Part shown: positions 47,972 through 56,460 of the stretch, one piece after another
Numbering within the stretch: the stretch's first letter is position 1
How the letters are laid out: each line of letters begins with the position of its first letter
NCBI GenBank assembly: GCA_016713625.1
Contig: JADJOT010000011.1
Span: forward strand, 186,001-250,000
DNA: 64,000 nucleotides
Reading direction: 5' to 3'
DNA from: Candidatus Accumulibacter affinis
GTDB taxonomy: Bacteria; Pseudomonadota; Gammaproteobacteria; Burkholderiales; Rhodocyclaceae
The notes under the pieces: generated by a model
What the model was told of the DNA's origin: nothing
What the model saw: only the letters and a program-made list of their open reading frames with translations
The model's database searches: none
Position numbers and translations under genes: made by a program

Positions 47972-48739
47972 TCACTTCCCTGGCATCCGGATGGCACCGT
48001 CGAGGCGGATGACTTCGCCGTTCAGATAGGTGTTCTCGCAGATATGCCGTACCAGCGCCGCGTACTCGGAAGGATAGCCCAGGCGTGACGGGAACGGCAC
48101 CATCTTGCTCAGCGTATCCTGAACGGGCTGCGGCAATCCTTTCATCATCGGGGTCCCGAAAATGCCTGGGGCAATCGTCACCACACGGATACCGTTCGCC
48201 GCCAGTTCGCGGGCCACCGGCAGCGTCAGGCCGACGACGCCGGCCTTCGAGGAAGCATAGGCCGCTTGACCAATCTGACCGTCAAAAGCGGCGATCGACG
48301 CGGTATTGACAATCACGCCACGCTCACCGCCTTCGTTGGGCTCGTTCTTGCTCATCGCCTCGGCAGCCAGACGAATCATGTTGAAGGTGCCGATCAGGTT
48401 GATGCCGACGACGCGCGCGAAGGTTGCCAGGTCATGCGGCCCGTCGCGGCCAAGGACTTTCTTGGGTGGTGCGACACCGGCACAGTTCACCAGTCCGTGC
48501 ACGGCGCCGAATTCCTTGACTGCCATTTCGATGGCGGCACGTGCGCTCGCCTCATCGGTCACATCGGTCTTCGCAAAACGCGCGCTGGCACCCAGCTGCG
48601 CGGCCTGCGCCCCGCCAGCATCGGCGTCAACGTCGACGATCACCACTTTTCCACCAGCATTGACCAGGCCGCTCGCCGTTTCTGCTCCCAGTCCGGAGCC
48701 CGCACCCGTTACCACAAAAACACTGCCACTGATTTGCAT
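47972..48739 (-). CDS. short-chain 3-hydroxyacyl-CoA dehydrogenase type II-like
   Basis: SDR enzyme of 255 residues resembling HSD17B10-type 3-hydroxyacyl-CoA dehydrogenase. It has the cofactor loop VVTGAGSGLGAETA, an Asp at the end of beta-2 (VVIVDVDADAG) suggesting NAD rather than NADP, NCAGVAPPKKVLGRDG, the catalytic YASSK and a C-terminal NGEVIRLDGAIRM. GGGGG precedes the ATG at 48739. It is the first gene of the SDR-thiolase-hydratase operon. With this enzyme (S)-3-hydroxyacyl-CoA is the expected substrate, opposite to the (R)-form used by PhaC. Confidence 0.9.
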   Translation of the reverse strand: MQISGSVFVVTGAGSGLGAETASGLVNAGGKVVIVDVDADAGGAQAAQLGASARFAKTDVTDEASARAAIEMAVKEFGAVHGLVNCAGVAPPKKVLGRDGPHDLATFARVVGINLIGTFNMIRLAAEAMSKNEPNEGGERGVIVNTASIAAFDGQIGQAAYASSKAGVVGLTLPVARELAANGIRVVTIAPGIFGTPMMKGLPQPVQDTLSKMVPFPSRLGYPSEYAALVRHICENTYLNGEVIRLDGAIRMPGK

Positions 48740-49205
48740 TTTAACCCCCAAAAAAGTATCGCGACATTACGCAATGCCGCGCTCCTGGCCCGTGTCGACA
48801 GCGATTGATGAGAACCGTCGTCACCGCAAAAAACAGACCCTGTTGGCGCCGCGAGAACCCTTCCGGTGACGCGAGTGCCGGTGCCGCAGAAGCCGCCAGG
48901 TAAACAGCCCGCAGCAGGGGCACAGTGGCGCTGTTCTGAGCAAGCAGCTGAAGCCCGGCCAAACGCGACGTCTCGCAGCCCCGCGGGTGGCGTTTCCGGC
49001 TTCCGGTCCCGATGACTGCGGCCCGAGATTTCGCCCCAGCGGCATCCACTGAGGGGCGTGGACACAGGTATCGGAGCGGGCCAGCAGGCAACGGTGGTCA
49101 ACGACAAGCAGTCTGCAGGCAGGTGGGAAGAACGTGCATGCGTGCCAACGCCAGGCCCGTCAGCTTGGTACAATGGCGAATTGAATGTCCTGCAGGCTCT
49201 TGACC
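48740..49205. other. divergent intergenic region
   Basis: About 465 bp between the divergent SDR operon and the DUF2863 gene. It must hold promoters for both. No repeat, hairpin or coding frame of note was seen. Confidence 0.5.
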
Positions 49206-50381
49206 ATGAAACGCAACCGCTTCACCTCTCGCAAGCGCATTTCGGCTGACGCCACGGAACTGAGTCGTCTGTCCATCGGTCTTGCCGAATCCGGCAGCAA
49301 GCTGGAGGACCTGTTCTGGCAAAACCGTCTCGGTGAACTCGTCGACAAGTTGTTTCAGAATGGCGACGAGGATGACTTCAGCGGTTCGCTTGACCGCCTG
49401 TTCGACACGCATGCGATGGCCCATGACGATCTTGCAGACACCATCGAGTCGCACGCCGAATCCTGCGTACTCTCGCATCTCGGGCAGGACTTCGATATCC
49501 TGCTGTTTGCTGCGCCGGTACTCGCCTGGTCGCGCTTTTCGATCCCGACCGTGTCGATCCCGAAGAGCACGCTACAGACGCTGAAGGTCCAACTCGCCGC
49601 ACATGTCCTCGCTGCGGATGCCCGCCTGGCCCTCGCCGACTATCTCTATAGCCCGGATCAGCTGCCGCACAGTTTCGTCGATACCTGGCAGCTGATGCGC
49701 CGACTGGGGTCAGACGCCCTGGCCGGCAAGGATCTCAATGTCGACGCGTCGAGCATGCCCGAAACCAACCGCTTTCTCTCCGATACCCGCTACCTCGTCG
49801 GCGCCCTGGCGGTGCGACGTGGGCAGGCGCTCTTCCACTGGAATGAAACAGAAAAGAGCACCCGCGAGACGGCCCTCAAGGAGTGGCTGAAACAGGGCGG
49901 ACCCAGCTTTGAAGCTTTGCTTACCGGCTGTGCCTATGAGCCGCTGCTGGCGGATGCGTATCATGCCGCCTGCCGGGCTGCCGACAGCGCGTCGCGCCCG
50001 TACTCGCTGAATGCCTCGGTGGCCTTCCTGCAAGCCACACTCGGCCAGCCCGCCGAGAGCCTGCGCGCCGTGATCGGTGCCTTCCACGACAAGCGGCTCG
50101 AGGAATACCGGATCGGTTTCGGCCCGAAGGATGGCGATGTGATCTATCACGGCGTCGTCTGGCCATTGCTCGGCATCGAAGACGAGACCACCGACATCCC
50201 TGGCGAAATTGAAGCCACGCTGCGCAAGGGCGGCCTCAAGGACGTGGTTGCGCTCGACCAGCAGTTCCCTTACGAGTTCTGTGACGACTGTGGGGCGCCG
50301 CTCTACCCCAACATCGACGGCGATACGGTGCATGCCGAAATGCCCGAACAGAACAACGCACCGTCGCAAACGCTGCACTGA
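49206..50381 (+). CDS. DUF2863 family protein
   Basis: A 391-residue protein recognised as the betaproteobacterial DUF2863 family of unknown function. It shows SGSKLEDLFWQNRLGELVDK, ESCVLSHLGQDFDILLFAAP and, at the C-terminus, a possible metal-binding CDDCGAPLYPN followed by an acidic end. No signal peptide or membrane segment was seen, so it is likely cytoplasmic. The ATG at 49206 lies after a weak site (CAGG). bioA begins 15 bp downstream, so it may be transcribed with the biotin operon. Confidence 0.82.
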   Translation: MKRNRFTSRKRISADATELSRLSIGLAESGSKLEDLFWQNRLGELVDKLFQNGDEDDFSGSLDRLFDTHAMAHDDLADTIESHAESCVLSHLGQDFDILLFAAPVLAWSRFSIPTVSIPKSTLQTLKVQLAAHVLAADARLALADYLYSPDQLPHSFVDTWQLMRRLGSDALAGKDLNVDASSMPETNRFLSDTRYLVGALAVRRGQALFHWNETEKSTRETALKEWLKQGGPSFEALLTGCAYEPLLADAYHAACRAADSASRPYSLNASVAFLQATLGQPAESLRAVIGAFHDKRLEEYRIGFGPKDGDVIYHGVVWPLLGIEDETTDIPGEIEATLRKGGLKDVVALDQQFPYEFCDDCGAPLYPNIDGDTVHAEMPEQNNAPSQTLH

Positions 50382-50395
50382 AGCGCCGGCATCCG

Positions 50396-51730
50396 ATGAT
50401 CCGCAATAGTGATCTGCTGCAGCGCAGCCTCGCCGCTGTCTGGCACCCATGCACCCAGATGAAGCAGCATGCTGCGGCTGTTGAGGCCTTGCCGCTGGTT
50501 CCCGTCGCCAGGGGCAAGGGCGTCTGGCTGTACGACTTCGATGGCCGCCGCTACCTGGACGGCATCAGCTCGTGGTGGGTGAACCTGTTCGGTCATGGTC
50601 ATCCAGGGATCAATGCCGCACTGCGCGAGCAACTTGAAGAACTCGAACACGTCATCCTGGCCGGTTTCACCCACCGGCCAGTGGTCGAGCTATCCGAACG
50701 TCTGTCAGCGCTCACCGGCGGCACGCTGGGGCATTGTTTCTATGCTTCCGACGGCGCATCGGCGACCGAGATCGCGCTCAAGATGTCCTTCCATTCCTGG
50801 CAGAACCGCGGTCGAACGGCGAAGCAGGAGTTTCTCTGCCTGGCCGGCAGCTATCACGGTGAAACCGTCGGTGCCCTCGCGGTCACCGACGTGGCGCTGT
50901 TCAAGGACGCCTACGCGCCGCTGATCCGCGTCGCTCGCACCGTGCCAACGCCGGATGCACGCCTCGCCGAGGCCGGTGAAACCCCCGTCGAGGTCGCCCG
51001 CCGCGCTGCCGCGGTACTCGAAGGCCATCTCCAACGCCACCATCAAAACATCGCCGCACTGATCGTCGAGCCGCTCATCCAGTGTGCCAGCGGCATGGCG
51101 ATGTACGACCCGGAATACCTGCGGCTGGCGCGCAGCCTGTGTGACCGCTACGAGGTGCATCTGATCTGCGACGAGATCGCCGTCGGCTGCGGGCGTACCG
51201 GCACCTTCTTCGCCCATCAGCAGGCGGCGATCCGACCGGACTTTCTGTGCCTGTCGAAAGGCATCTCCGGCGGCTATCTGCCGCTGTCGATCGTGATGAC
51301 CACCGACGCGGTGTATGCCGACTTCTACGACGACAGCACTCGCCGCGGTTTCCTGCACTCGCACTCCTACACCGGCAACGCGCTGGCCTGCCGTGCCGCC
51401 CTGGCGACCCTGGACATCTTCGCCGACGAGCAGGTGATCGACACCAATCGCGCCCTCGCCGCGCATCTCGGCGACTGCCTGCAACCCCTCGCCGAGCACC
51501 TGCAGGTCCGTCATCTCCGGCAGCGCGGCATGATTGCTGCGTTCGACGTGGTCAGCGACGATCCGCAGTTTTCCCAGCGCTTCTACCGGTACGCACTGGC
51601 CAACGAAATTCTCCTGCGGCCGATCGGCAACACCGTCTATTTCATGCCGCCGTACGTGATCACCGACGAGGAATGCAAGTTTCTCGTCGCGCGCGCCACG
51701 GTGGCCCTGGAGGCTGCGCTCCGCTCATGA
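50396..51730 (+). CDS. bioA: adenosylmethionine-8-amino-7-oxononanoate aminotransferase
   Basis: PLP class III aminotransferase converting KAPA to DAPA in biotin synthesis, 444 residues. It has AAVWHPCTQMKQH, DGISSWWVNLFGHGHPGINA, FYASDGASATEIALKM, CDEIAVGCGRTGTFFAHQQA and the PLP lysine in LCLSKGISGGYLPLSI. It starts the operon bioA-F-H-C-D, in which each gene overlaps the next by 4-20 bp. Its stop overlaps the bioF ATG by 4 bp. Confidence 0.95.
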   Translation: MIRNSDLLQRSLAAVWHPCTQMKQHAAAVEALPLVPVARGKGVWLYDFDGRRYLDGISSWWVNLFGHGHPGINAALREQLEELEHVILAGFTHRPVVELSERLSALTGGTLGHCFYASDGASATEIALKMSFHSWQNRGRTAKQEFLCLAGSYHGETVGALAVTDVALFKDAYAPLIRVARTVPTPDARLAEAGETPVEVARRAAAVLEGHLQRHHQNIAALIVEPLIQCASGMAMYDPEYLRLARSLCDRYEVHLICDEIAVGCGRTGTFFAHQQAAIRPDFLCLSKGISGGYLPLSIVMTTDAVYADFYDDSTRRGFLHSHSYTGNALACRAALATLDIFADEQVIDTNRALAAHLGDCLQPLAEHLQVRHLRQRGMIAAFDVVSDDPQFSQRFYRYALANEILLRPIGNTVYFMPPYVITDEECKFLVARATVALEAALRS

Positions 51731-52881
51731 TCTGGGAGGAACTGCACAGCGAACTCGACGCACTGCAGCGCGCTGGTCTCCAACGCAACCGCCGTACCCT
51801 CGAACTCCCCTGTGGACCAGCTGCGCGGGTTGATGGCCGCTCGCTGATCAGCTTCTGCAGCAACGATTACCTGGGCCTCGCCAACGACCCGGCGCTGGTC
51901 GAGGCTGCCTGCGCTGGCGCGAGGGCCTGGGGGGTCGGCAGTGGCGCTTCACATCTGGTCAGCGGCCACCTCGAAGCGCACGCAGTGCTCGAGCAGAAAC
52001 TCGCCGCTTTCACCGGTTTTGCGCGTGCTCTGCTTTTCTCGACCGGCTACATGGCCAACCTGGGAATCGTCCCGGCGCTCGTCGGGCGCGGCGACGCGGT
52101 GTTCGCCGACCGCCTCAACCATGCCTCGCTGATCGACGCCGTACAACTCACGCGCGCCGACAGCCAGCGTTACCCGCACGCCGACCTGGCCGCCCTGGAA
52201 CGTCTGCTCGCCGCGAGCAGCGGCCGGCGCAAGCTGATCCTGACCGATGCGGTCTTCAGCATGGACGGCGATCTCGCTCCACTGCCCGGCCTGCTTGCGC
52301 TCGCCGAGCGCTTCGACGCCTGGCTGCTGGTCGACGATGCACATGGCTTTGGTGTCCTCGGCCGGCAAGGACGCGGCAGCCTCGCGCACTTCAACCTGCC
52401 GGCGGCCCGGCGACTGATCTACATGGGCACGCTCGGCAAGGCTGCTGGCGCCGCCGGAGCCTTCGTCGCCGCCGACGCGACGGTCATCGAATGGCTGCAA
52501 CAACGCGCCCGCACCTATATCTTCACCACCGCCAGCAGCCCGCTCATCGCCTGTGCGCTCGCCGCCAGCCTCCACCTGATCGGCGACGGTGATGCCCGTC
52601 GCGGCCGTTTATGGCAGCTCGTCGCCCAATTGCGCGAGGGCCTGGCGGACACGCGCTGGCGCCTGCTGCCCTCACCGACAGCGATCCAGCCGGTGATCAT
52701 CGGCGACAACCACGAAGCGCTGCGAATTGCCGGCGCACTTTACGAGCGCGGCCTGTGGGTGCCGGCGATCCGCCCGCCGACGGTGCCCGTCGGCAGCGCA
52801 CGCCTGCGCGTCTCTCTGACGGCGGCGCACAGCGCCGAGCAGGTCGACCGATTGCTGAACGCCTTGCGAGAACTGGCATGA
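51727..52881 (+). CDS. bioF: 8-amino-7-oxononanoate synthase
   Basis: PLP-dependent alpha-oxoamine synthase joining pimeloyl-ACP and alanine, 384 residues. Motifs are FCSNDYLGLANDPALVEA, GSGASHLVSGHLEAHAVLEQ, LLVDDAHGFGVLG and the PLP lysine in YMGTLGKAAGAAGAF. Start at the ATGA overlap with bioA. The open frame extends upstream to 51247, inside bioA, and is not coding there. It overlaps bioH by 4 bp. Confidence 0.95.
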   Translation: MIWEELHSELDALQRAGLQRNRRTLELPCGPAARVDGRSLISFCSNDYLGLANDPALVEAACAGARAWGVGSGASHLVSGHLEAHAVLEQKLAAFTGFARALLFSTGYMANLGIVPALVGRGDAVFADRLNHASLIDAVQLTRADSQRYPHADLAALERLLAASSGRRKLILTDAVFSMDGDLAPLPGLLALAERFDAWLLVDDAHGFGVLGRQGRGSLAHFNLPAARRLIYMGTLGKAAGAAGAFVAADATVIEWLQQRARTYIFTTASSPLIACALAASLHLIGDGDARRGRLWQLVAQLREGLADTRWRLLPSPTAIQPVIIGDNHEALRIAGALYERGLWVPAIRPPTVPVGSARLRVSLTAAHSAEQVDRLLNALRELA

Positions 52882-53642
52882 CGCGGATCATCGGCGAAGG
52901 CCCGGACCTCGCGCTGATCCACGGCTGGGGGCTTGGCAGCGCGGTCTGGGAGCCACTGCTGCCCGCCCTGTCCGAGCGCGCGCGGGTACATCTGATCGAC
53001 CTGCCCGGCTATGGCGAGGCGGCCGACGCCAACGCCGATTTCCCTGGCACAGCGCAGGCACTGATCGACGCCCTCCCCCAGCCGGTGACGCTCTGTGGCT
53101 GGTCGCTCGGTGCCATGCTGGCGATACGCGCGGCGCTGCTGGCGCCCGAACGCGTCAGCGGCCTGGTTCTGGTCGGCGCCACGGCCAGTTTCACGCAACG
53201 CGTCGACTGGCGCGCGGCGCAGGCGCCGGCAGTCGTCGACGATTTTTCGGCGAGCGTCGGCCGGCACCCGGAACAGACGCTGCAGCGTTTCGTCGCCTTG
53301 CTGAGCCAGGGCGACAGTCAGGCAAGGAGGATCAGCCGCAGCCTCCTCGCCGGTCTGCGCCAGGGGCGGGCGCCTGCCGCCGCAGCGCTCGCTCGCGGCC
53401 TTGACTGGCTGCGCGAAGTCGACCTGCGGCCTCTGCTGCCGGCGCTTGCCGCGCGCTGTCTCCTGATTCACGGCGAGAACGACCCCCTGAATCCGGTGAT
53501 CGCGGCAAGGGACCTGTCGCTGACCATCGCCAATTCTCGCCTGGAAGTCTTCGCCAGCGCCGGGCATGCTCCCTTCCTCACCGACCGCGAGCGCTTTCTC
53601 CGCCTGCTGGATGATTTCTGTCATGACCCCGCTGCCGCCTAA
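52878..53642 (+). CDS. bioH: pimeloyl-ACP methyl ester carboxylesterase
   Basis: Alpha/beta-hydrolase that removes the methyl group from pimeloyl-ACP methyl ester, 254 residues. The oxyanion region is LIHGWGLGSAVWEPL, the nucleophile elbow CGWSLGAMLAIRAAL, the catalytic Asp in HGENDPLNP and the His in SAGHAPFLTD, all as in BioH. It overlaps bioF by 4 bp and bioC by 20 bp, and forms the usual pair with BioC. Confidence 0.94.
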   Translation: MTRIIGEGPDLALIHGWGLGSAVWEPLLPALSERARVHLIDLPGYGEAADANADFPGTAQALIDALPQPVTLCGWSLGAMLAIRAALLAPERVSGLVLVGATASFTQRVDWRAAQAPAVVDDFSASVGRHPEQTLQRFVALLSQGDSQARRISRSLLAGLRQGRAPAAAALARGLDWLREVDLRPLLPALAARCLLIHGENDPLNPVIAARDLSLTIANSRLEVFASAGHAPFLTDRERFLRLLDDFCHDPAAA

Positions 53643-54393
53643 GCAGCGCGTGCGCGAATCCTTCGAGCGCGCGGCAGCGTCCTACGATGCCGCCGCGGTA
53701 CTGCAGCGCCGGGTCTGCGACCACCTGCTGGCCGACCTCGATCCCTATCCCGCACCGGTAAGCATCGTCGACGCCGGCTGCGGTACCGGCTACGGCGCCC
53801 GCCTGCTGCGCTCGCGTTGGCCAGCCGCACAGATCACCGCGGTCGACTTCGCCTCGGCCATGCTTGCCCTGGCGCGTGCAGATGCCGACCTCTGCTTCGC
53901 TGCCGACATCGAGGCCCTGCCCTGCCCGGACGAAAGCTTCACCACCTGGTGGTCCAGCCTGACCGTTCAGTGGTGCGACGCCGGGAAGGTTTTTGCCGAA
54001 GCACAGCGTGTTCTTCGTCCCGGCGGGCAGCTGGCGCTGAGCACGCTCGGTCCGGAAACCTTCCAGGAACTGCGCGAAGCCTTCACCGGCATCGACCGCT
54101 ACCGCCACACGCTGAGCTTCAGCGAACCGGCGGCGATCCACGCCGCGCTGGCCCGGGCCGGTTTCGTGCACATCCGGCTACAGCGCCAGCCGATCAGCCT
54201 GCATTACCCTGACCTGAAATCGCTGTTGCGCGCCGTCAAGGACATCGGTGCCAACTCGGTCGGCGAGGGAGCCCGCGCCGGCCTGTTCGGACGCAGCGCC
54301 TGGCAGCAGGTGCAGGCGGCCTACGAGCAGCATCGCACGCCGGCCGGCCTGCCCGCCCGTTACGACGTGATTCTTGCCTACGCCAGAAAATGA
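53623..54393 (+). CDS. bioC: malonyl-ACP O-methyltransferase
   Basis: SAM-dependent methyltransferase that disguises malonyl-ACP for pimelate synthesis, 256 residues. It shows RVRESFERAAASYDAAAVLQ, SAM motif I VDAGCGTGYGARLL, and LRPGGQLALSTLGPETFQEL, all typical of BioC. It starts inside the bioH 3' end and its stop overlaps the bioD ATG. Confidence 0.94.
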   Translation: MTPLPPKQRVRESFERAAASYDAAAVLQRRVCDHLLADLDPYPAPVSIVDAGCGTGYGARLLRSRWPAAQITAVDFASAMLALARADADLCFAADIEALPCPDESFTTWWSSLTVQWCDAGKVFAEAQRVLRPGGQLALSTLGPETFQELREAFTGIDRYRHTLSFSEPAAIHAALARAGFVHIRLQRQPISLHYPDLKSLLRAVKDIGANSVGEGARAGLFGRSAWQQVQAAYEQHRTPAGLPARYDVILAYARK

Positions 54394-55052
54394 ACCGCAA
54401 GCGAGGCTGGTTCATCACCGGCACCGACACCGAAATCGGCAAGACCTTCGTCGCCTGCGCGCTGCTGCACGCGCTCCGGCATACCGGCGTGACCGCGGTG
54501 GCGATGAAACCGGTCGCCGCCGGTGTCGATGAACACGGACTCAACGAGGACGTCGAACGTCTGCTCGCGGCGGCGTCGTTCGCGGCACCGCGGACGCTGG
54601 TCAATCCCTACGGCTTCCGCGCCGCGATTGCGCCGCACATCGCCGCCGAGGAAGAAGGACGGAGCATCGAACTGCCGCATATCGCCGCCTCTCTGAGCAG
54701 GCTACAGACGATCGCCGACGTCGTCCTGGTCGAGGGCGTCGGCGGTTTCTGCGTCCCGCTCGGAGCCACCTGCGACACTGCCGACCTGGCCGCGCTGCTG
54801 AACCTGCCACTGATCCTGGTCGTCGGCATGCGGCTGGGGTGCATCAACCATGCGCTGCTGACCCAGCAGGCGATCGCCGCCCGTGGTCTGCCGCTGGCCG
54901 GCTGGGTGGCCAACCGCATCGACCCGGCGATGTCACGCTTCAGCGAAAACCTGGCCGCCTTGCAGACACGCCTGCCGGCGCCGCTGCTCGGCGTCGTCGA
55001 GCATGGCACGACGCCTGAACAGGCCGCGCGGGCGCTGCGCCTTCCCGCTTGA
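54390..55052 (+). CDS. bioD: dethiobiotin synthetase
   Basis: ATP-dependent carboxylase-ligase closing the ureido ring, 220 residues. It has the P-loop GTDTEIGKTFVACALL, the Lys in AVAMKPVAAG, VLVEGVGGFCVPL and GWVANRIDP. It is the last gene of the operon. bioB is not in the window. A short CCCGA/TCGGG hairpin lies just after its stop. Confidence 0.95.
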   Translation: MNRKRGWFITGTDTEIGKTFVACALLHALRHTGVTAVAMKPVAAGVDEHGLNEDVERLLAAASFAAPRTLVNPYGFRAAIAPHIAAEEEGRSIELPHIAASLSRLQTIADVVLVEGVGGFCVPLGATCDTADLAALLNLPLILVVGMRLGCINHALLTQQAIAARGLPLAGWVANRIDPAMSRFSENLAALQTRLPAPLLGVVEHGTTPEQAARALRLPA

Positions 55053-55311
55053 CGGAAGCCCGAAAGCTCGGGAAGTGCCCGCCAGGAAGCATGGTCAGCG
55101 CGACAAGCACGATCTCCTTGGCGGGGAGGCCGAGATCCAGGGTTATTCCCATCGCAATGGCCACGACACCAACCGCGGGAATGCTCAGGCCGACCACGCC
55201 TGCCAGTACCAGCAGGAGGAAGGCAAAGCTGGCCCAGGCGCTTGCCAGACGCGACTGGCAAGCGTGTTGCCCGGCTTCGTCCGCGGCCGCTGCGTTCTCA
55301 GCACCCTCCAC
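54940..55311 (-). CDS. possible small membrane protein, unrecognised
   Basis: The minus-strand frame from a GTG at 55311 (AAGGA 10 nt upstream) encodes up to 123 residues. Two hydrophobic stretches, ASAWASFAFLLLVLAGVVGL and IPAVGVVAIAMGITLDLGL, are followed by PAKEIVLVALTMLPGGHFPS. The hydrophobic part lies entirely in the 390-bp gap between bioD and the next gene, whereas the C-terminal 38 codons run antisense into bioD and look like noise. No family recognised. It could be a truncated remnant or a chance frame. Confidence 0.3.
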   Translation of the reverse strand: MEGAENAAAADEAGQHACQSRLASAWASFAFLLLVLAGVVGLSIPAVGVVAIAMGITLDLGLPAKEIVLVALTMLPGGHFPSFRASVKREGAAPARPVQASCHARRRRAAAPAGVSARRPGFR

Positions 55312-55443
55312 AAGAAAATGGTCCTTCAGGATTCCCCAGGTCAGCTGACCGGTCGCTGCCTCGTGTAAAAAGGGGTTCTCCTGTACAGAGGCGCTGGTTT
55401 GCGGCGAAAATGGGTAGCATTCACCGGCCCGGAGACCATTTCC

Positions 55444-56223
55444 ATGAGCTACACTGCCTTCACTTCGCTGCTTACCCTCGTTCTCTTCATCGGCATGGTC
55501 CTGCTGCTCGAAGTCGGCCGACGGATCGGTGTTCGCCGCATCGCCGATGATCCGGAAGGTGCACAGGCCGGTACCGGCGCTGTCGACGGCGCCGTGTTCG
55601 CCCTCCTCGGACTGCTCATCGCCTTCACTTTCTCGGGCGCGGCGACGAGGTTTGACGAGCGTCGCAACCTGATCGTCCAGGAAACCAACGACATCGGCAC
55701 CGCCTACCTGCGCGTTGACCTGCTGCCGCCCAGCGCGCAGCCGGCGCTGCGGGACCTGTTCCGGCGTTACCTGGATTCCCGCCTGGAGGTCTACCGCAAG
55801 CTGCCCGACATCGAAGCTGCCAAGTCGGAGTTGGCGCGTTCGAACCAGCTGCAGGGTGAGATCTGGAGCCAGGCGGTCGCCGCCGGCCGGATGAGTGAGG
55901 CGCCACCCAGTGCCATCATGCTGCTCCTGCCGGCGCTGAACCAGATGTTCGACATCACCACCACGCGCACCATGGCCGCCCAGATGCACCCGCCGGTGAT
56001 CATCTTCGTGCTGCTTTTCGGACTGGCTCTGATCGCGGCGCTGCTCGCTGGCTACGGCATGGCCGGCGGCAAGTCGCGCAACTGGATTCACATGATCGGT
56101 TTTGCCGCGACCATGGCTTTGGCGGTGAACGTCATCATCGACATCGAATATCCGCGCCTGGGCCTGATCCGGGTCGGCGCCTTCGACCAGGCGCTGGTGG
56201 ATCTGCGCGAGAGCATGAAGTGA
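55444..56223 (+). CDS. DUF4239-like membrane protein
   Basis: Inner-membrane protein of 259 residues with the arrangement of the bestrophin-like DUF4239 family. Two N-terminal helices (TSLLTLVLFIGMVLLLEVGR, DGAVFALLGLLIAFTFSGAA) precede the conserved FDERRNLIVQETNDIGTAYL. A long amphipathic loop follows, and two or three C-terminal helices (PVIIFVLLFGLALIAALLAG and MIGFAATMALAVNVIIDIEY) close it. Function of the family is unknown. The ATG at 55444 is chosen over the open frame's start at 55399 because it directly precedes the first helix. It stands alone between the biotin operon and fadH. Confidence 0.78.
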   Translation: MSYTAFTSLLTLVLFIGMVLLLEVGRRIGVRRIADDPEGAQAGTGAVDGAVFALLGLLIAFTFSGAATRFDERRNLIVQETNDIGTAYLRVDLLPPSAQPALRDLFRRYLDSRLEVYRKLPDIEAAKSELARSNQLQGEIWSQAVAAGRMSEAPPSAIMLLLPALNQMFDITTTRTMAAQMHPPVIIFVLLFGLALIAALLAGYGMAGGKSRNWIHMIGFAATMALAVNVIIDIEYPRLGLIRVGAFDQALVDLRESMK

Positions 56224-56395
56224 TGTCCGCTGCGCTATCCATCGCGGCGGCTTGACCAACCGGCACGGCGGCGGGCAGACGGACGCCAGTGGACTGTTGC
56301 CGGCAGCGGCGAGGTAAAAAGAGTGGCAGCGACTTGCGATGGAAATACTGGAATTCGTCGATTGCCAAGTCGATGCTCAATGCCGGATAATCCAA

Positions 56396-56405
56396 CAAGC
56401 GCTTG
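56396..56405. promoter_or_regulatory. palindromic operator candidate upstream of fadH
   Basis: CAAGCGCTTG is a perfect 10-bp palindrome, with extra TTGCTTG half-like sequence to its right, 55 bp before the fadH start. Palindromes of this kind are typical of TetR-family sites, and a TetR gene is the second gene of this operon. Autoregulation is a reasonable inference. Confidence 0.5.
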
Positions 56406-56460
56406 CTTGCTCATTTGTTAGTCAATTCCCTCATCGACCCCCGCCCTGGAGACCGTCCGC

